Positions 36,307 through 45,374 are shown, numbered from the stretch's first letter. The stretch: DNA of 64,000 nucleotides from Bacteroidales bacterium (GCA_017480225.1 JAFVBB010000008.1:1-64000), one strand, 5' to 3'. Program-made: numbers and translations. Notes: a model not told the origin generated them from the letters alone.

Positions 36307-37545
36307 ATGAGTAGAGTTTACATAACAGGCGTGGGCTGTATAACCCCACTTGGAAACAACATAGAGACGCTGTGGAACAGTGTCGTGAACGGTGTGTGCG
36401 GCATCGACTACATCACCAGGCTTGACCGCGAGAAACTTCCTGTGAAGATTGCCGCCGAGGTGAAGGGCTTCAAGCCGGAAGACTTCGGCATCGAGAAGAC
36501 CATGATCCGTCACAACGACACGTTTGCCCTCTACGCCCTTGCAGCTGCCGCGCAGGCAATGCAGGACAGCGGGCTGCGGGTTGGTGAGGATGTCGACCCG
36601 GTGCGTTTTGGTACTGCCATTGGCAGCGGCATCGGCGGCATCACCACTTTCGAGCGCGAGCACGCCAGCAAACTGCAGTATGGCCTGCGCCGTATCTCGC
36701 CGCTCTTCATCCCGGAGATGATCAGCAACATAGCCGGAGGCAATGTGGCCATCACGTACAACGCGCAGGGTCCCAACCTCCCTGTGGTGACCGCCTGCGC
36801 CACTGGCACCCACTCTATCGGTGAGGCCTACCGCCTTATTCACGAGGGACGCGCCGACGCTGTAATTACCGGTGGCGCCGAGGCTCCGATCTGCGAGATG
36901 GCTGTCGGCGGCTTCAACAACATGAAAGCCCTCTCCACCTCGGAAGACCCGATGGCGGCCTCGCTGCCTTTTGACGCCAGGCGCAAAGGCTTCGTCATGG
37001 GCGAGGGGTGCGGCATCATGATTCTTGAGAGCGAGGAACTGGCGAAGAAACGTGGCGCGAAAATCTATGCCGAGGTGTGCGGCTACGGCAACACCTGCGA
37101 CGCCCACCACTACACCGCCCCGCATCCCGAAGGCCGTGGTGCCGCGCAGGCAATGCGCCTTGCGCTTGAAGAGGCTGGTTTCAAGGCGGGCGAGAAGTGC
37201 TACATCAATGCCCACGGCACAGGCACACCCCTCAACGACAAGGGTGAGACCCGCGCCATCAAGACCGCCTTCGGCGAGGAGGAGGCACGCCGCGTAGTCA
37301 TCAGCAGCACCAAGTCGATGCACGGCCACATGCTCGGCGCTACCGGCGCAGTGGAACTCATCATCACCGCGCTTGCGCTTAAGAACGGCATTGTGCCGCC
37401 CACCATCCATCTTGACGAGCCCGACCCCGAGTGCGACCTCGACTACACGCCGCACACCGCCCGCCAGTGGCAGGCCGACATCGCGTTGAGCAACACCTTC
37501 GGCTTCGGCGGCAACAACGCCAGCGTGGCCCTGCGCAGAGTGTGA
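36307..37545 (+). CDS. fabF: 3-oxoacyl-ACP synthase II (FabF)
   Basis: A 412-residue elongating condensing enzyme. It has Cys in VVTACATGTHSIGEAY (near 164) and the two His residues in INAHGTGTPLNDKGE and STKSMHGHMLGATGAVE. The Gly-rich end is FGFGGNNAS. It extends acyl-ACP with malonyl-ACP in the cytoplasm. The sequence style (YNAQGPNLPVVTACATG, FDARRKGFVMGEG) looks closer to clostridial FabF than to the usual Bacteroidales enzyme, a hint of horizontal origin that needs a tree. Confidence 0.94.
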   Translation: MSRVYITGVGCITPLGNNIETLWNSVVNGVCGIDYITRLDREKLPVKIAAEVKGFKPEDFGIEKTMIRHNDTFALYALAAAAQAMQDSGLRVGEDVDPVRFGTAIGSGIGGITTFEREHASKLQYGLRRISPLFIPEMISNIAGGNVAITYNAQGPNLPVVTACATGTHSIGEAYRLIHEGRADAVITGGAEAPICEMAVGGFNNMKALSTSEDPMAASLPFDARRKGFVMGEGCGIMILESEELAKKRGAKIYAEVCGYGNTCDAHHYTAPHPEGRGAAQAMRLALEEAGFKAGEKCYINAHGTGTPLNDKGETRAIKTAFGEEEARRVVISSTKSMHGHMLGATGAVELIITALALKNGIVPPTIHLDEPDPECDLDYTPHTARQWQADIALSNTFGFGGNNASVALRRV

Positions 37546-37574
37546 ACATTGTTACAATCCAATACACAGTTAAT

Positions 37575-38009
37575 ATGGACGTATTGAACAGAGACGACAT
37601 AAAGACCTTCCTGCCACACCGCGAGCCCATGCTGCTCATCGACGACGTGGTGATGGAGGGGAGCGAGGCCATTGCACACTACCATGTGCGCGGCGACGAG
37701 TTCTTCCTGCAAGGCCACTTCCCCGGCAACCCTGTGGTGCCGGGTGTGATACAGTGTGAGATCATGGCTCAGGCGTCGTGCATCCTGGTGCGCGACGAGC
37801 TGGTGGGCCGCACCCCGCTCTACAGCGGCATTAACAACGTGCGCTTCCGCCAGTCGGTGCGTCCGGGCGACACCATGGAGCTCCGCGCCCACATCACCAG
37901 CCGCCGCGGCATGATCTTCTTCGTCGAGGCCAAGGCCTACGTGAATGGCAAGGTGTGCTGCCAAGGCGAGCTTACATTTGCATTAATTGATAACGACAAA
38001 GTACAATGA
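37575..38009 (+). CDS. fabZ: 3-hydroxyacyl-ACP dehydratase (FabZ-like)
   Basis: A 144-residue hot-dog-fold dehydratase. It has LPHREPMLLIDDV at the N-terminus and the active-site block GHFPGNPVVPGVIQCEIMAQ, with the catalytic His and Glu. The ATG at 37575 is selected because it gives the family length; upstream in-frame codons are a shadow of fabF. It removes water from 3-hydroxyacyl-ACP. It overlaps fabG by 4 nt. Confidence 0.92.
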   Translation: MDVLNRDDIKTFLPHREPMLLIDDVVMEGSEAIAHYHVRGDEFFLQGHFPGNPVVPGVIQCEIMAQASCILVRDELVGRTPLYSGINNVRFRQSVRPGDTMELRAHITSRRGMIFFVEAKAYVNGKVCCQGELTFALIDNDKVQ

Positions 38010-38752
38010 AACTGTTAGAGAACAAGATAGCCCTCATTACCGGTGCCTCGCGCGGCATCGGCAAACGCACCGCACAGCTCTTTGCCGAGCACGGTGCCAC
38101 CGTCATCTTCACCGACCTGCAGGAGAATGATTCAAGCCGCGAACTGCTTGCCGAGCTGCAGGCGGTGAGTCCCCGCAGCACCTTTATCGCCTCCAACGCT
38201 GCCGACTACGACGAGACCGTCAAGGTGGCCGAGCATGTGCAGAAAGAGTTCGGACGCCTCGACGCGCTGGTCAACAACGCCGGCATCACCCGCGACAACC
38301 TGCTGCTCCGCATGACCCCCAAGGACTGGGACATGGTGCTTGAGGTCAACCTGCGCTCGGTGTTCAACTATTGCAAGGCATTCGCCCCGATGATGCTCAA
38401 GCAGCGCAGCGGCTCGATTGTCAACACCTCGTCGGTGGTGGGCGTCAACGGCAACGCCGGCCAGTGCAACTACTCGGCCTCGAAAGCTGGCATCATAGGC
38501 TTCAGCAAGAGCCTGGCCAAGGAACTTGGCTCGCGCGGCATACGCTGCAACGCCATCGCGCCCGGTTTTATCGAGACCGCCATGACCCGCGCCATGCCCG
38601 GGGAGGCACGCAAGAAGTGGCTGGCCGACATACCGCTGCACCGTGGCGGCACCGAGCTCGACATCGCCCGCACCTCGTTGTTCCTGGCTTCCGATTTGAG
38701 CGAGTATATCACGGGTCAGGTGATATGCGTCGATGGCGGCATCTCGCTTTAG
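38006..38752 (+). CDS. fabG: 3-oxoacyl-ACP reductase (FabG)
   Basis: A 248-residue short-chain dehydrogenase that reduces 3-oxoacyl-ACP with NADPH. It has TGASRGIGKRTA (cofactor loop), NNAGITRDNLLLRM, the Ser in VNTSSVVGVNGNAGQCN, the YSASKAG catalytic pair and the terminal GQVICVDGGISL. It starts within the end of fabZ (ATGA) and its own end overlaps the next gene by 20 nt. Confidence 0.95.
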   Translation: MKLLENKIALITGASRGIGKRTAQLFAEHGATVIFTDLQENDSSRELLAELQAVSPRSTFIASNAADYDETVKVAEHVQKEFGRLDALVNNAGITRDNLLLRMTPKDWDMVLEVNLRSVFNYCKAFAPMMLKQRSGSIVNTSSVVGVNGNAGQCNYSASKAGIIGFSKSLAKELGSRGIRCNAIAPGFIETAMTRAMPGEARKKWLADIPLHRGGTELDIARTSLFLASDLSEYITGQVICVDGGISL

Positions 38753-40496
38753 ACTGCTGAAGGGTGCCGGGTGCGCAAGCCCCGACACCCTTGTGCTTTT
38801 GCTTCTGGCCGCGTGGTGGGTGGTCAACCTGCTGCAGGCGGCTTTCACCGGCCTTGCCAACGACGAGGCCTATTATCTTTATTATTCGCGGCGGCTGGAC
38901 TGGGGCTACTTCGACCATCCGCCGATGGTGGCGCTGCTTGTGGCCGCCACGTCGTGGGTGGGCGGCAGCATAGGCTTGCGGCTTGCAAGCACTGTGTTGC
39001 AGCCACTCTACCTGCTGCTCTTCTGGCATCTCATCAAGCCGGCCGGGGCTACGCGCCGCGATGCCGTAGTCTACGTGCTGCTTTGCTTCTCGCAGCCCCT
39101 GCTGCAGCTCTACGGCTTCATGGCCTTGCCCGACGCCCCGCTGATGATGTCGACGGTGCTTTTCCTGTGGGCATACAAACGACTGTGTGCCAGCCAGAAT
39201 GTGCTGAATGCCACCTTGCTGGGAGTCTGTATTGCCCTGCTTGGCTACAGCAAGTACCACGGCGCGCTGGTGGTGGCAGCCGCCATGGTGGCCAACCCCA
39301 GGCTGCTGCGTAGGTGGCACCTCTATTATGCCGCCGCGCTGGGGCTGCTGCTTCTATCGCCCCACCTGTGGTGGCAGTGGCGGCACGACTGGGTGTCGAT
39401 GCGCTACCACCTGTCGGGGCGCAATGCGGCCGCCTATCGCGCAAGTTTCACGCTGGAATACCTGCTGCTGCTGCTATTCATTTTTAATCCGTTGTGGCTG
39501 TGGCACTACGTCAAGGCCCTCTTCGGCCGGGCGCCCCGGACAGACGCCGACGGCACCGGTTTGATGTTGCGCCGCGCCCTGTGGGCGGTGGCGCTGGTGT
39601 TTGTGCTCTTCTTCCTGCCCAACACGCGCAACGGCCATGTGCAGCCACAGTGGCTGCTTCCGGTCACCTTGCCGTGTGTGGCGCTGCTGTTCGACTGTTG
39701 GCGCGGCTCGCGTTATGTGCTTCGCGCCGGGCTGGCAAGCATGGTGCTGATGCTTGCGGCCAGGCTGCTGGCCGCTGTCGGGCCGTCGTGGATAAAGGGC
39801 GAGCTGTGGCACCAGCGCGAGCAGTACGAGGCCATAGCGGCTGTGGCCGACGGCAGGCCGGTGGTCTTCATGCACACCTACACGGCTCCCTGCAAGTACA
39901 CCTTCTACACCGGCAGCCAGGCCTACTGCGCGCCCTATTACTTCAACCGCCACAGCCAATGGCAGTACGACACCGCCGACCGTGCCTTGCGCGGGCAGGA
40001 GGTGGTGGTGGGCAACTTCACCAACCGCCAGGCCGACGTGCTGCCTCTCGGCATGGGCGGGGGCTACCGCGCGTTCCACTACTCTGTGGTGAGCAGCTAC
40101 CAGCCCACGCGCGAACTTGTGGCCACACCCGACCCTGCCTTCGAGGCCGCCGCCCTGCCCGGCGAGAGCTTCAGCCTTGGCCTCGACGTGGCCAACCCCT
40201 ATGGCGTCGACATCGCGGGAAACGACAGCAGCGCGCTGCGCGTCACCCTCTACTTCGAGCAGAGCGGCCGCCGCTATTCGCGCACCTTCTGCCGACTGGA
40301 GGACACGCTCCGCGCGGGTTCGACCACACACCTCGACCTCGGCCTCGACATGCCGCGCAGCCTTGCCGACGGCACGGCGGAAATGGGCGTCTCGATAGGG
40401 CAGGAGGACTACACCGGCAGCGACACCGGCCCGCGCGTGGCGGTGTGCGTCAGCCACCGTGGCGACACTATTGCAATAAAAACTCTAAAAAAATAA
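38733..40496 (+). CDS. PMT/ArnT-like membrane glycosyltransferase
   Basis: A 587-residue GT-C type enzyme with about ten membrane helices in residues 15-370 and a periplasmic C-terminal domain. The first periplasmic loop has the acidic motif ANDEAYYLYYSRRLDWGYFDHPP, typical of GT39/GT83 (PMT_2) enzymes that use polyprenyl-phosphate sugars. Further family patterns are LPDAPLMM and FNRHSQW. It probably glycosylates lipid A, a protein or a lipid in the periplasm; the substrate is unknown. The start lies inside fabG; a shorter start is possible. Confidence 0.85.
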   Translation: MAASRFRLLKGAGCASPDTLVLLLLAAWWVVNLLQAAFTGLANDEAYYLYYSRRLDWGYFDHPPMVALLVAATSWVGGSIGLRLASTVLQPLYLLLFWHLIKPAGATRRDAVVYVLLCFSQPLLQLYGFMALPDAPLMMSTVLFLWAYKRLCASQNVLNATLLGVCIALLGYSKYHGALVVAAAMVANPRLLRRWHLYYAAALGLLLLSPHLWWQWRHDWVSMRYHLSGRNAAAYRASFTLEYLLLLLFIFNPLWLWHYVKALFGRAPRTDADGTGLMLRRALWAVALVFVLFFLPNTRNGHVQPQWLLPVTLPCVALLFDCWRGSRYVLRAGLASMVLMLAARLLAAVGPSWIKGELWHQREQYEAIAAVADGRPVVFMHTYTAPCKYTFYTGSQAYCAPYYFNRHSQWQYDTADRALRGQEVVVGNFTNRQADVLPLGMGGGYRAFHYSVVSSYQPTRELVATPDPAFEAAALPGESFSLGLDVANPYGVDIAGNDSSALRVTLYFEQSGRRYSRTFCRLEDTLRAGSTTHLDLGLDMPRSLADGTAEMGVSIGQEDYTGSDTGPRVAVCVSHRGDTIAIKTLKK

Positions 40497-40500
40497 AGCA

Positions 40501-41253
40501 ATGACCGACAATGCTACAGAAATAATGATGGCCCACCGCTCGGTGCGCAAGTTCACCGCCGAGCCTGTGGCCGACAGCCTGCTGGCCGAAATCCTCGACT
40601 GCGGCCTGCGAGCCTCCAACACCGGCAACATGCAGCTCTACAGCATCATCACCACCACGCGCGAGCCGCTGCGGGGCGAGTTGTGCAAGCTGCACTTCGG
40701 CCAGTGTGCCACCGCGCCGCTCTGGCTCACGGTGTGCGTCGACGTGGCTCGCTACCACCACTACTGCAGGGTGAACGGATGCGACGAGCCCTACGGCAAC
40801 CTGCTGTGGTTAACGTCGGCCCTGGTCGACGCCTCGCTCTGCGCGCAGAACATCTGCGTCGCTGCCGAGCAGCGCGGGCTGGGCTTCTGCTTCCTGGGCA
40901 CGGTGAACTACAACACGCGCGCCATAGCCGAGCTGCTGCGATGCCCGAAGGGTGTTGTGCCGGTGATTGCCATCGCCATGGGCCATCCCGACGAGCAGCC
41001 GCGCATGAGCGAGCGCCTGGGGCGCGACGCAGTGGTGCACAGCGAGGTGTACAGCACGCCGACCGACGCCGAGCTTGTGGAGCAGCACCGCGTGCGCGAC
41101 GACGACCCCTTCAACCGCCGCATGGTTGAGGAGAACGGCACACGCAACTACTGCGAGATTTTCACCACCAAGCGCTACCCCCGCGCAATGAACGAAAGCG
41201 TGAGCCGCGACCTTCTGCGATTCTTGCAAGAGAGCGGCATGTGGCAGTTCTAA
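40501..41253 (+). CDS. nitroreductase family protein (FMN-dependent)
   Basis: A 250-residue NfsA/FRP-like flavoprotein. MMAHRSVRKFTAEPV at the N-terminus is the FMN phosphate-binding RSxRxF motif; RASNTGNMQLYSII and RGLGFCFLGTV fit the family. It should reduce nitro- or quinone-type compounds with NAD(P)H in the cytoplasm; the natural substrate is unknown. It lies 4 nt after the glycosyltransferase and ends before the second palindromic repeat, which may act as the transcription end. Confidence 0.87.
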   Translation: MTDNATEIMMAHRSVRKFTAEPVADSLLAEILDCGLRASNTGNMQLYSIITTTREPLRGELCKLHFGQCATAPLWLTVCVDVARYHHYCRVNGCDEPYGNLLWLTSALVDASLCAQNICVAAEQRGLGFCFLGTVNYNTRAIAELLRCPKGVVPVIAIAMGHPDEQPRMSERLGRDAVVHSEVYSTPTDAELVEQHRVRDDDPFNRRMVEENGTRNYCEIFTTKRYPRAMNESVSRDLLRFLQESGMWQF

Positions 41254-41265
41254 CCCGTACCAGGG

Positions 41266-41379
41266 CCGTCTGTTCTTCGATTGTTCTCCGATTGTTCTTC
41301 GATTGTTCTTCGATATTTAATCGAAGAACAATCGAAGAACAATCGAAGAACAATCGGAGAACAATCGAAGAACAGACGG
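41266..41379. repeat. palindromic repeat element, copy 2
   Basis: A 114-bp near-perfect palindrome with ends CCGTCTGTTCTTCG and CGAAGAACAGACGG. Each arm is four or more 11-nt units (TTGTTCTTCGA type), meeting at ATATTTAAT. Copy 1 is at 18003-18105. The rest of the gap to 41700 has no gene. Confidence 0.88.
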
Positions 41380-41714
41380 TGTTGATATTGCCTTGGTGCT
41401 TTTGTGGGCTGGCTTTCAGTGTTGTATGAGGATTGGGTGTTGCAATCGTTTGTAAATCATGCGTGTGGCGTTCTGTGGACTGCGGCTTGACTCATAGTGT
41501 TAATTTACGGAAGGCGTTGAGGGAATTCCAGCACAATGCAATGAGTATGACAGTGTTGTTGGTTGAAAAGGCAAGGGTGACAAGATGTCCGGTCTGGTTT
41601 TGCCCGGCGAGAAATGATGTTCCCGGCGCTGAGGCTGGGCTGAAGACATGATGCCGGGCGGATGACGGATGCCCGTCGCCGCTGTCACTGTATGAGTGAG
41701 TGGAGATAAAAAGA

Positions 41715-41744
41715 AGGAGGCTCAACCAGCATGTTGAGCCTCCT
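41715..41744 (-). terminator. terminator of the M49 lipoprotein gene
   Basis: 12-bp stem AGGAGGCTCAAC / GTTGAGCCTCCT with a 6-nt loop, followed on the minus strand by TTCTTTTTAT. Confidence 0.8.
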
Positions 41745-41771
41745 CGTGTTTTGGGTTGCTTCCGCGATGGC

Positions 41772-43409
41772 TCAAAGGCCAAGCACTGAGGCACCCTGGT
41801 TGTAGAGTATGTCGCGCGGAATGTTTGCGTCGCGAATTTTGTCGAGATGCTGCTGCAACTCTGTTCCGATCTTGCCGTTGCGGTCACTGTAAGCCTTTGC
41901 GGCCGCGGCGTCGCCTTCACCTTCCATGGCAATGATGATGCCAGCCCACTCGCGTGCAGCCTGGCGAGCCTTGTCCACATCGATGACGTACTTGCCTTCT
42001 GCATTCACCGAGAAGGCTCCATGCTCCTTGAAGTAGTTGTAGCACATGATGTTTGCCACGCCGTGGGCTTCTGTTGCGCCAAAGCGCACCGAGCGCAGGA
42101 TGCCGGCGATGAAGGTGATGTAGTTCTGGCTGACCGTGGTGTTGGTAATCAGGCCACGCTCAATCAGCTGCTCGGTGAGGAACAGTCCGCACACATCGGC
42201 CTTTGCCTCCTCCCATGCGCTATACTGCGCGCCGAGAGCCTGACGGCAGGGTATGCCGGTGTTGACGGTGTTTTTGATGCCCAGGCCGTGAGCCACTTCA
42301 TGATAGCATGTGTTGCCAAAGAAAGCGTTGAAGGTGACGCTGTCGACCTGCTCAGTGCAAACCATGAGTTGTGCGATAGGCACCATGATGCGGTCGTATT
42401 TGGCTTGCATGGCATTTTTCAGCTGAAGACGGCGGCTGCCTTTTGCCAATTGTACGCGCTCGTCGTTTGGCAGGTTAATGGCTATGGTTTTGCTGCCCGC
42501 ATTGCAGTCGCCACCATAGAACACCACGTCGTATACGTTGATGTCGCAGTCGGTGCCGGGTACCTCTTTCTTATACTTCTCGTCGCAGGGCAGCAGACGC
42601 TGCATCTCTGGCAGCATGGCGGCGAACTTGCTCAAGTCTGCGCTCCACTGCTCGTCCTTGATAAGGACGTATGCCTCGTGCGAGCATTTCAGGCCGTGCA
42701 GGGCGTCGTCATAGTTCTCGATGGGACCCACCACGAAGTCGAGTTTGCTGTCTTTCATGTCCATCCACACCATGTCGCTCTCGAAGTAGTCATCGGTACG
42801 GAACGCTTCGCGGCGAGCCTTGAGGTAGCGCTTCAAGCCTTCATTCTCGGCCAGGCCGATGGCCTCGTCAAGTAGGGCGTCGACCTTGGCCAGTTGTGTG
42901 GCGAAGGCCTCATGGTAGGGTTGCACGAAGAGTTTTCCGTCGTCACCACGACGGATGACGCTGTACTGACTGTTTTTCAGAGTGTCGTCAAGAGCGGCAA
43001 ATTCCTCCTCGGTCATGTCGGTTGGGTAGAAGTTTGCTCCCAGCGGGCGCTCGCCGTATCCGGGAATGAAGGGGCGCTCACTGTCGAGGCGATCCCATGC
43101 GCCGTACTGGATGTCGGCGAAAGCCCGGATGGCCGGGTCGGAGATGGTGTCGAGGCTGAGGCGGTTCTCGTTGCCGAAATACTCGTCCCAGTAAATCTCG
43201 TCCATCACGCGGCCAATCTCAATGAAGATTTTGACCAGCTGTTTCTCGTTAGGGGTGAGTGTCTGCACCAAGTCAGACGTGAGAGTGAACTCGGCGTATT
43301 CGTCCACTTTTTGCTGGATCTTGGGGTCTCCAGTAAACTTCTTTTTGCTGTTGCACCCCACAGCCATAACCATAGCTGCTGTCATGATGATAAGTGATAA
43401 CTTTTTCAT
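41772..43409 (-). CDS. Zn-dependent M49-like dipeptidyl peptidase lipoprotein
   Basis: A 545-residue protein with a lipoprotein signal (MKKLSLIIMTAAMVMAVGC, Cys19). The catalytic metal site is TCYHEVAHGLG (HEVAH) with the third ligand in EEAKADVCGLF. This pattern fits the shorter Bacteroidota relatives of dipeptidyl peptidase III, annotated as Zn-dependent hydrolases; classical M49 has HExxGH. It probably trims peptides on the periplasmic or outer-membrane side. It has its own -7 element and terminator and appears monocistronic. Confidence 0.85.
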   Translation of the reverse strand: MKKLSLIIMTAAMVMAVGCNSKKKFTGDPKIQQKVDEYAEFTLTSDLVQTLTPNEKQLVKIFIEIGRVMDEIYWDEYFGNENRLSLDTISDPAIRAFADIQYGAWDRLDSERPFIPGYGERPLGANFYPTDMTEEEFAALDDTLKNSQYSVIRRGDDGKLFVQPYHEAFATQLAKVDALLDEAIGLAENEGLKRYLKARREAFRTDDYFESDMVWMDMKDSKLDFVVGPIENYDDALHGLKCSHEAYVLIKDEQWSADLSKFAAMLPEMQRLLPCDEKYKKEVPGTDCDINVYDVVFYGGDCNAGSKTIAINLPNDERVQLAKGSRRLQLKNAMQAKYDRIMVPIAQLMVCTEQVDSVTFNAFFGNTCYHEVAHGLGIKNTVNTGIPCRQALGAQYSAWEEAKADVCGLFLTEQLIERGLITNTTVSQNYITFIAGILRSVRFGATEAHGVANIMCYNYFKEHGAFSVNAEGKYVIDVDKARQAAREWAGIIIAMEGEGDAAAAKAYSDRNGKIGTELQQHLDKIRDANIPRDILYNQGASVLGL

Positions 43410-43452
43410 TATTAGTAACTTTTTTGAAATTCAAATGTATACTAACGCACTG

Positions 43453-43460
43453 CAAAGATA
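43453..43460 (-). promoter_or_regulatory. -7 element of the M49 gene
   Basis: On the minus strand TATCTTTG matches TAnnTTTG, 44 nt before the ATG at 43409. No clear -33 element. Confidence 0.55.
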
Positions 43461-43467
43461 CATTTTT

Positions 43468-43498
43468 TTTGCCATATCGAAAAAAAGATGTACTTTTG
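43468..43498 (+). promoter_or_regulatory. promoter of tRNA-Ser
   Basis: TTTG (43468-43471), 19-nt spacer, TACTTTTG (43491-43498): same spacing and -7 as the tRNA-Ala promoter. The tRNA starts 18 nt later. Confidence 0.85.
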
Positions 43499-43516
43499 CA
43501 CCCGTTTTGGAACGAA

Positions 43517-43607
43517 GGAAAGGTGCTCGAGTGGTTGAAGAGGCCCGCCTGGAAAGCGAGTAAGCGCCAACAACGCTTCAGGGGTTCGAATCCCCTCCTT
43601 TCCGCCA
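43517..43607 (+). tRNA. tRNA-Ser (anticodon GGA)
   Basis: Acceptor GGAAAGG pairs with CCTTTCC, discriminator G, and CCA is encoded. The anticodon loop is CTGGAAA with anticodon GGA (reads UCC/UCU). A long variable arm (TAAGCGCCAACAACGCTTCA) marks a class II tRNA. The T arm is GGGG-TTCGAAT-CCCC. One C-A mismatch is present in the anticodon stem as read. Confidence 0.95.
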
Positions 43608-43613
43608 GATGAA

Positions 43614-43657
43614 AGAAGGAGCTGTCAGTTTTAGGCTGGCGGCTCCTTCTGTTTTTT
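43614..43657 (+). terminator. terminator after tRNA-Ser
   Basis: 15-bp stem (AGAAGGAGCTGTCAG / CTGGCGGCTCCTTCT, with G-U pairs), then a G and T6. Confidence 0.85.
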
Positions 43658-43793
43658 AATACTTTACATCTTTAAGTCGCTGGCTGTTAGCGCATTTTCT
43701 CCCTATTAGGGGAGTTGATTCTCCCGTCATGTATATTTTTATGTATTGTCTTATATATATATCGGAAATGTAATACCAAATTTGCCTTTGCGC

Positions 43794-44012
43794 TTACAAT
43801 TCGAAAAAATTTGCGCTTACAAATTGGGCATAATCTACATTGACGAGCACGTCAATCTTCTGTTGACGATAGTCGGCCACAATTTGAAGTCGTTCCGTTG
43901 ATGGTGTCTTCGCATCAATCATCGCGCAGCTCACGCCGTTGGCACGATAAAACTCCGTGATATGCCGAGCGTGTTCTCGGTCAATGGCATACACAATGCA
44001 GGGCAAACGCAT
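43794..44012 (-). pseudogene. fragment of a DEAD/DEAH helicase C-terminal domain
   Basis: About 70 codons read RLPCIVYAIDREHARHITEF, then CAMIDAKTPSTERLQIVADY and KIDVLVNVDYAQF. This matches the helicase C domain (motif IV-V part) of superfamily 2 proteins such as RadD-like enzymes. Both ends are missing: upstream it abuts the transposase remnant at 44012, and downstream the similarity ends at 43794. A 13-bp direct repeat (TTTGCGCTTACAA) occurs at 43787 and 43810. Confidence 0.65.
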
Positions 44013-45105
44013 CAAATCTCGAGTAAAGAGAAGATGTAGTCGATGCTCCATCCGGCCTTGAGGCGTTTGGTGACAAAGCTTCCCTTTCCTTTGTCGCGCT
44101 TGAGGATGTTGAGCGAGAATTTCCTAACCAGGGCAAAGTTCTCGGCGGACATCCCGGCACGTTTGCGCTGGCGGTCTTCGCCGAAAGACATGTCGAGCAC
44201 CCAGTGCAGGGAGTTCTCGACTCCCCAGTGCCTGCGTATGTGCCTTATGTAGTCTGCGTCTTTGCCGAGGCTGCTGATGTACCAGCGAGTCTCCGCGGAC
44301 TCCTCCCTGGTTATTGCGTTCCATCTGACGGCAGTGATTTTCACGAGGGATTGCAGCCCTTCCCATTCATGATTCCGCCTTATCCATTCTGTGGGCTCGT
44401 ACACCTGGCATGTACGTGTCTCCACGCGGCCATGCCCCTTGTCCACTTCCTCCGATTCGGCCACAGGGCGGGCTTCCTTCTCCATCAGCTGCGGGTCCTG
44501 TAGCAGGGTGCCCTGATTGCCCTTGAGAGCGAGGATGTAGTCGGCGCCACCGCCGACAATCTTCTCGGCGATGGCCGTCTGGGTACCCATGGCGTCGATG
44601 GTCACCACCGCCCCTTCGAGGCACAGCATGTCCAGCAGTTCCGGTATGGCGGTTATCTCGTTGCTCTTGTCCCGTGTCTTGCGCTGTCCGAGGCAGATGC
44701 CGTTCTCCACACTCCACGCGTGGACGAGGTGGATGGCCGGGTTGTCGTGGTATCCGTCGCGACTCCCGCGCACCGTCTTGCCGTCTATGGCGATGGTATC
44801 TCCCTTTGTCTGCCCTGCACTGAGCCCAGCAGCCCAGTCGAGGAACAGTTGCTCAAACTGACGGAACTTTATCGCCTGGAACACACGGTTTATCGTGTCG
44901 TGGGACGGTATCCCTCCCTGAAGTTTCAGCCACTTCTTCAGGCTCTCGCGGTGGTATTTGCCGAATTCCTCTATTGCCTCGTAGCTCTCGGCTCCGCTGG
45001 TGAGGCCAGTACCGCCAATATCACTATGTCCGAAAGCAGGTGCTTTGTCCGTCCCTTCACCCTGGGATCATGCAGCCGTGCTGCTGCTTCATACAAACTT
45101 GCCAT
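44012..45105 (-). pseudogene. ISAs1-family transposase, frameshifted
   Basis: Starting at the ATG at 45105 the frame gives MASLYEAAARLHDPRVKGR and HLLSDIVILAV, then breaks near 45000. The correct continuation is in another frame: TGLTSGAESYEAIEEFGKYH and GGIPSHDTINRVFQAI. From there it runs intact to 44012 with IAIDGKTVRGS, ALKGNQGTLL and HWGVENSLHWVLDMSFGEDR, the ISAs1 DDE-type domain. One small deletion near codon 34 therefore inactivates it. The stop lies immediately against the helicase fragment, so the left end of the element may be lost. I could not define terminal inverted repeats. Confidence 0.8.
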
Positions 45106-45240
45106 ATCATCATGTTTTGTCTATGACATAGATAACGGATATTATCGATAGGTATTTTATACCGATAGACAAATATTTATAAACAATCATCGCCATAAAG
45201 TGTCAATATCGTGGTGTTTTTTCCCGTCAGTGCACCCCCC
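44012..45240 (-). mobile_element. ISAs1-type insertion sequence remnant (approximate limits)
   Basis: Contains the frameshifted transposase. The left limit is taken at the transposase stop, where a helicase fragment begins; the right limit is a guess near the CAGTGCACCCCCC stretch. No matching inverted ends or target duplication could be found by eye. Confidence 0.5.
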
Positions 45241-45337
45241 CTATGTTGAAAACAGCGGCGCCGCTGTTAATATCTAAGTAATTTGGGAAAATTTCATGCG
45301 TTCGCCCTGTGCTTATGTATTTTTTTTACATTTTTTT

Positions 45338-45369
45338 TTCGTTCGTTCCAGATTTTTTTCGTACCTTTG
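45338..45369 (+). promoter_or_regulatory. promoter of the surface-polysaccharide locus
   Basis: TACCTTTG at 45362-45369 is a perfect -7 element. TTCG at 45338-45341 with 20-nt spacing may act as the -33. T-rich DNA lies upstream. The first gene starts 300 nt downstream. Confidence 0.7.
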
Positions 45370-45374
45370 CAACT

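Noticed and set aside
36295-37455. Minus-strand frame opposite fabF
   Set aside because: Antisense shadow; FabF on the plus strand is complete with all catalytic residues.
44720-45151. Plus-strand frame over the IS N-terminal region
   Set aside because: Opposite the transposase; no recognisable domain, and the minus strand explains the sequence.
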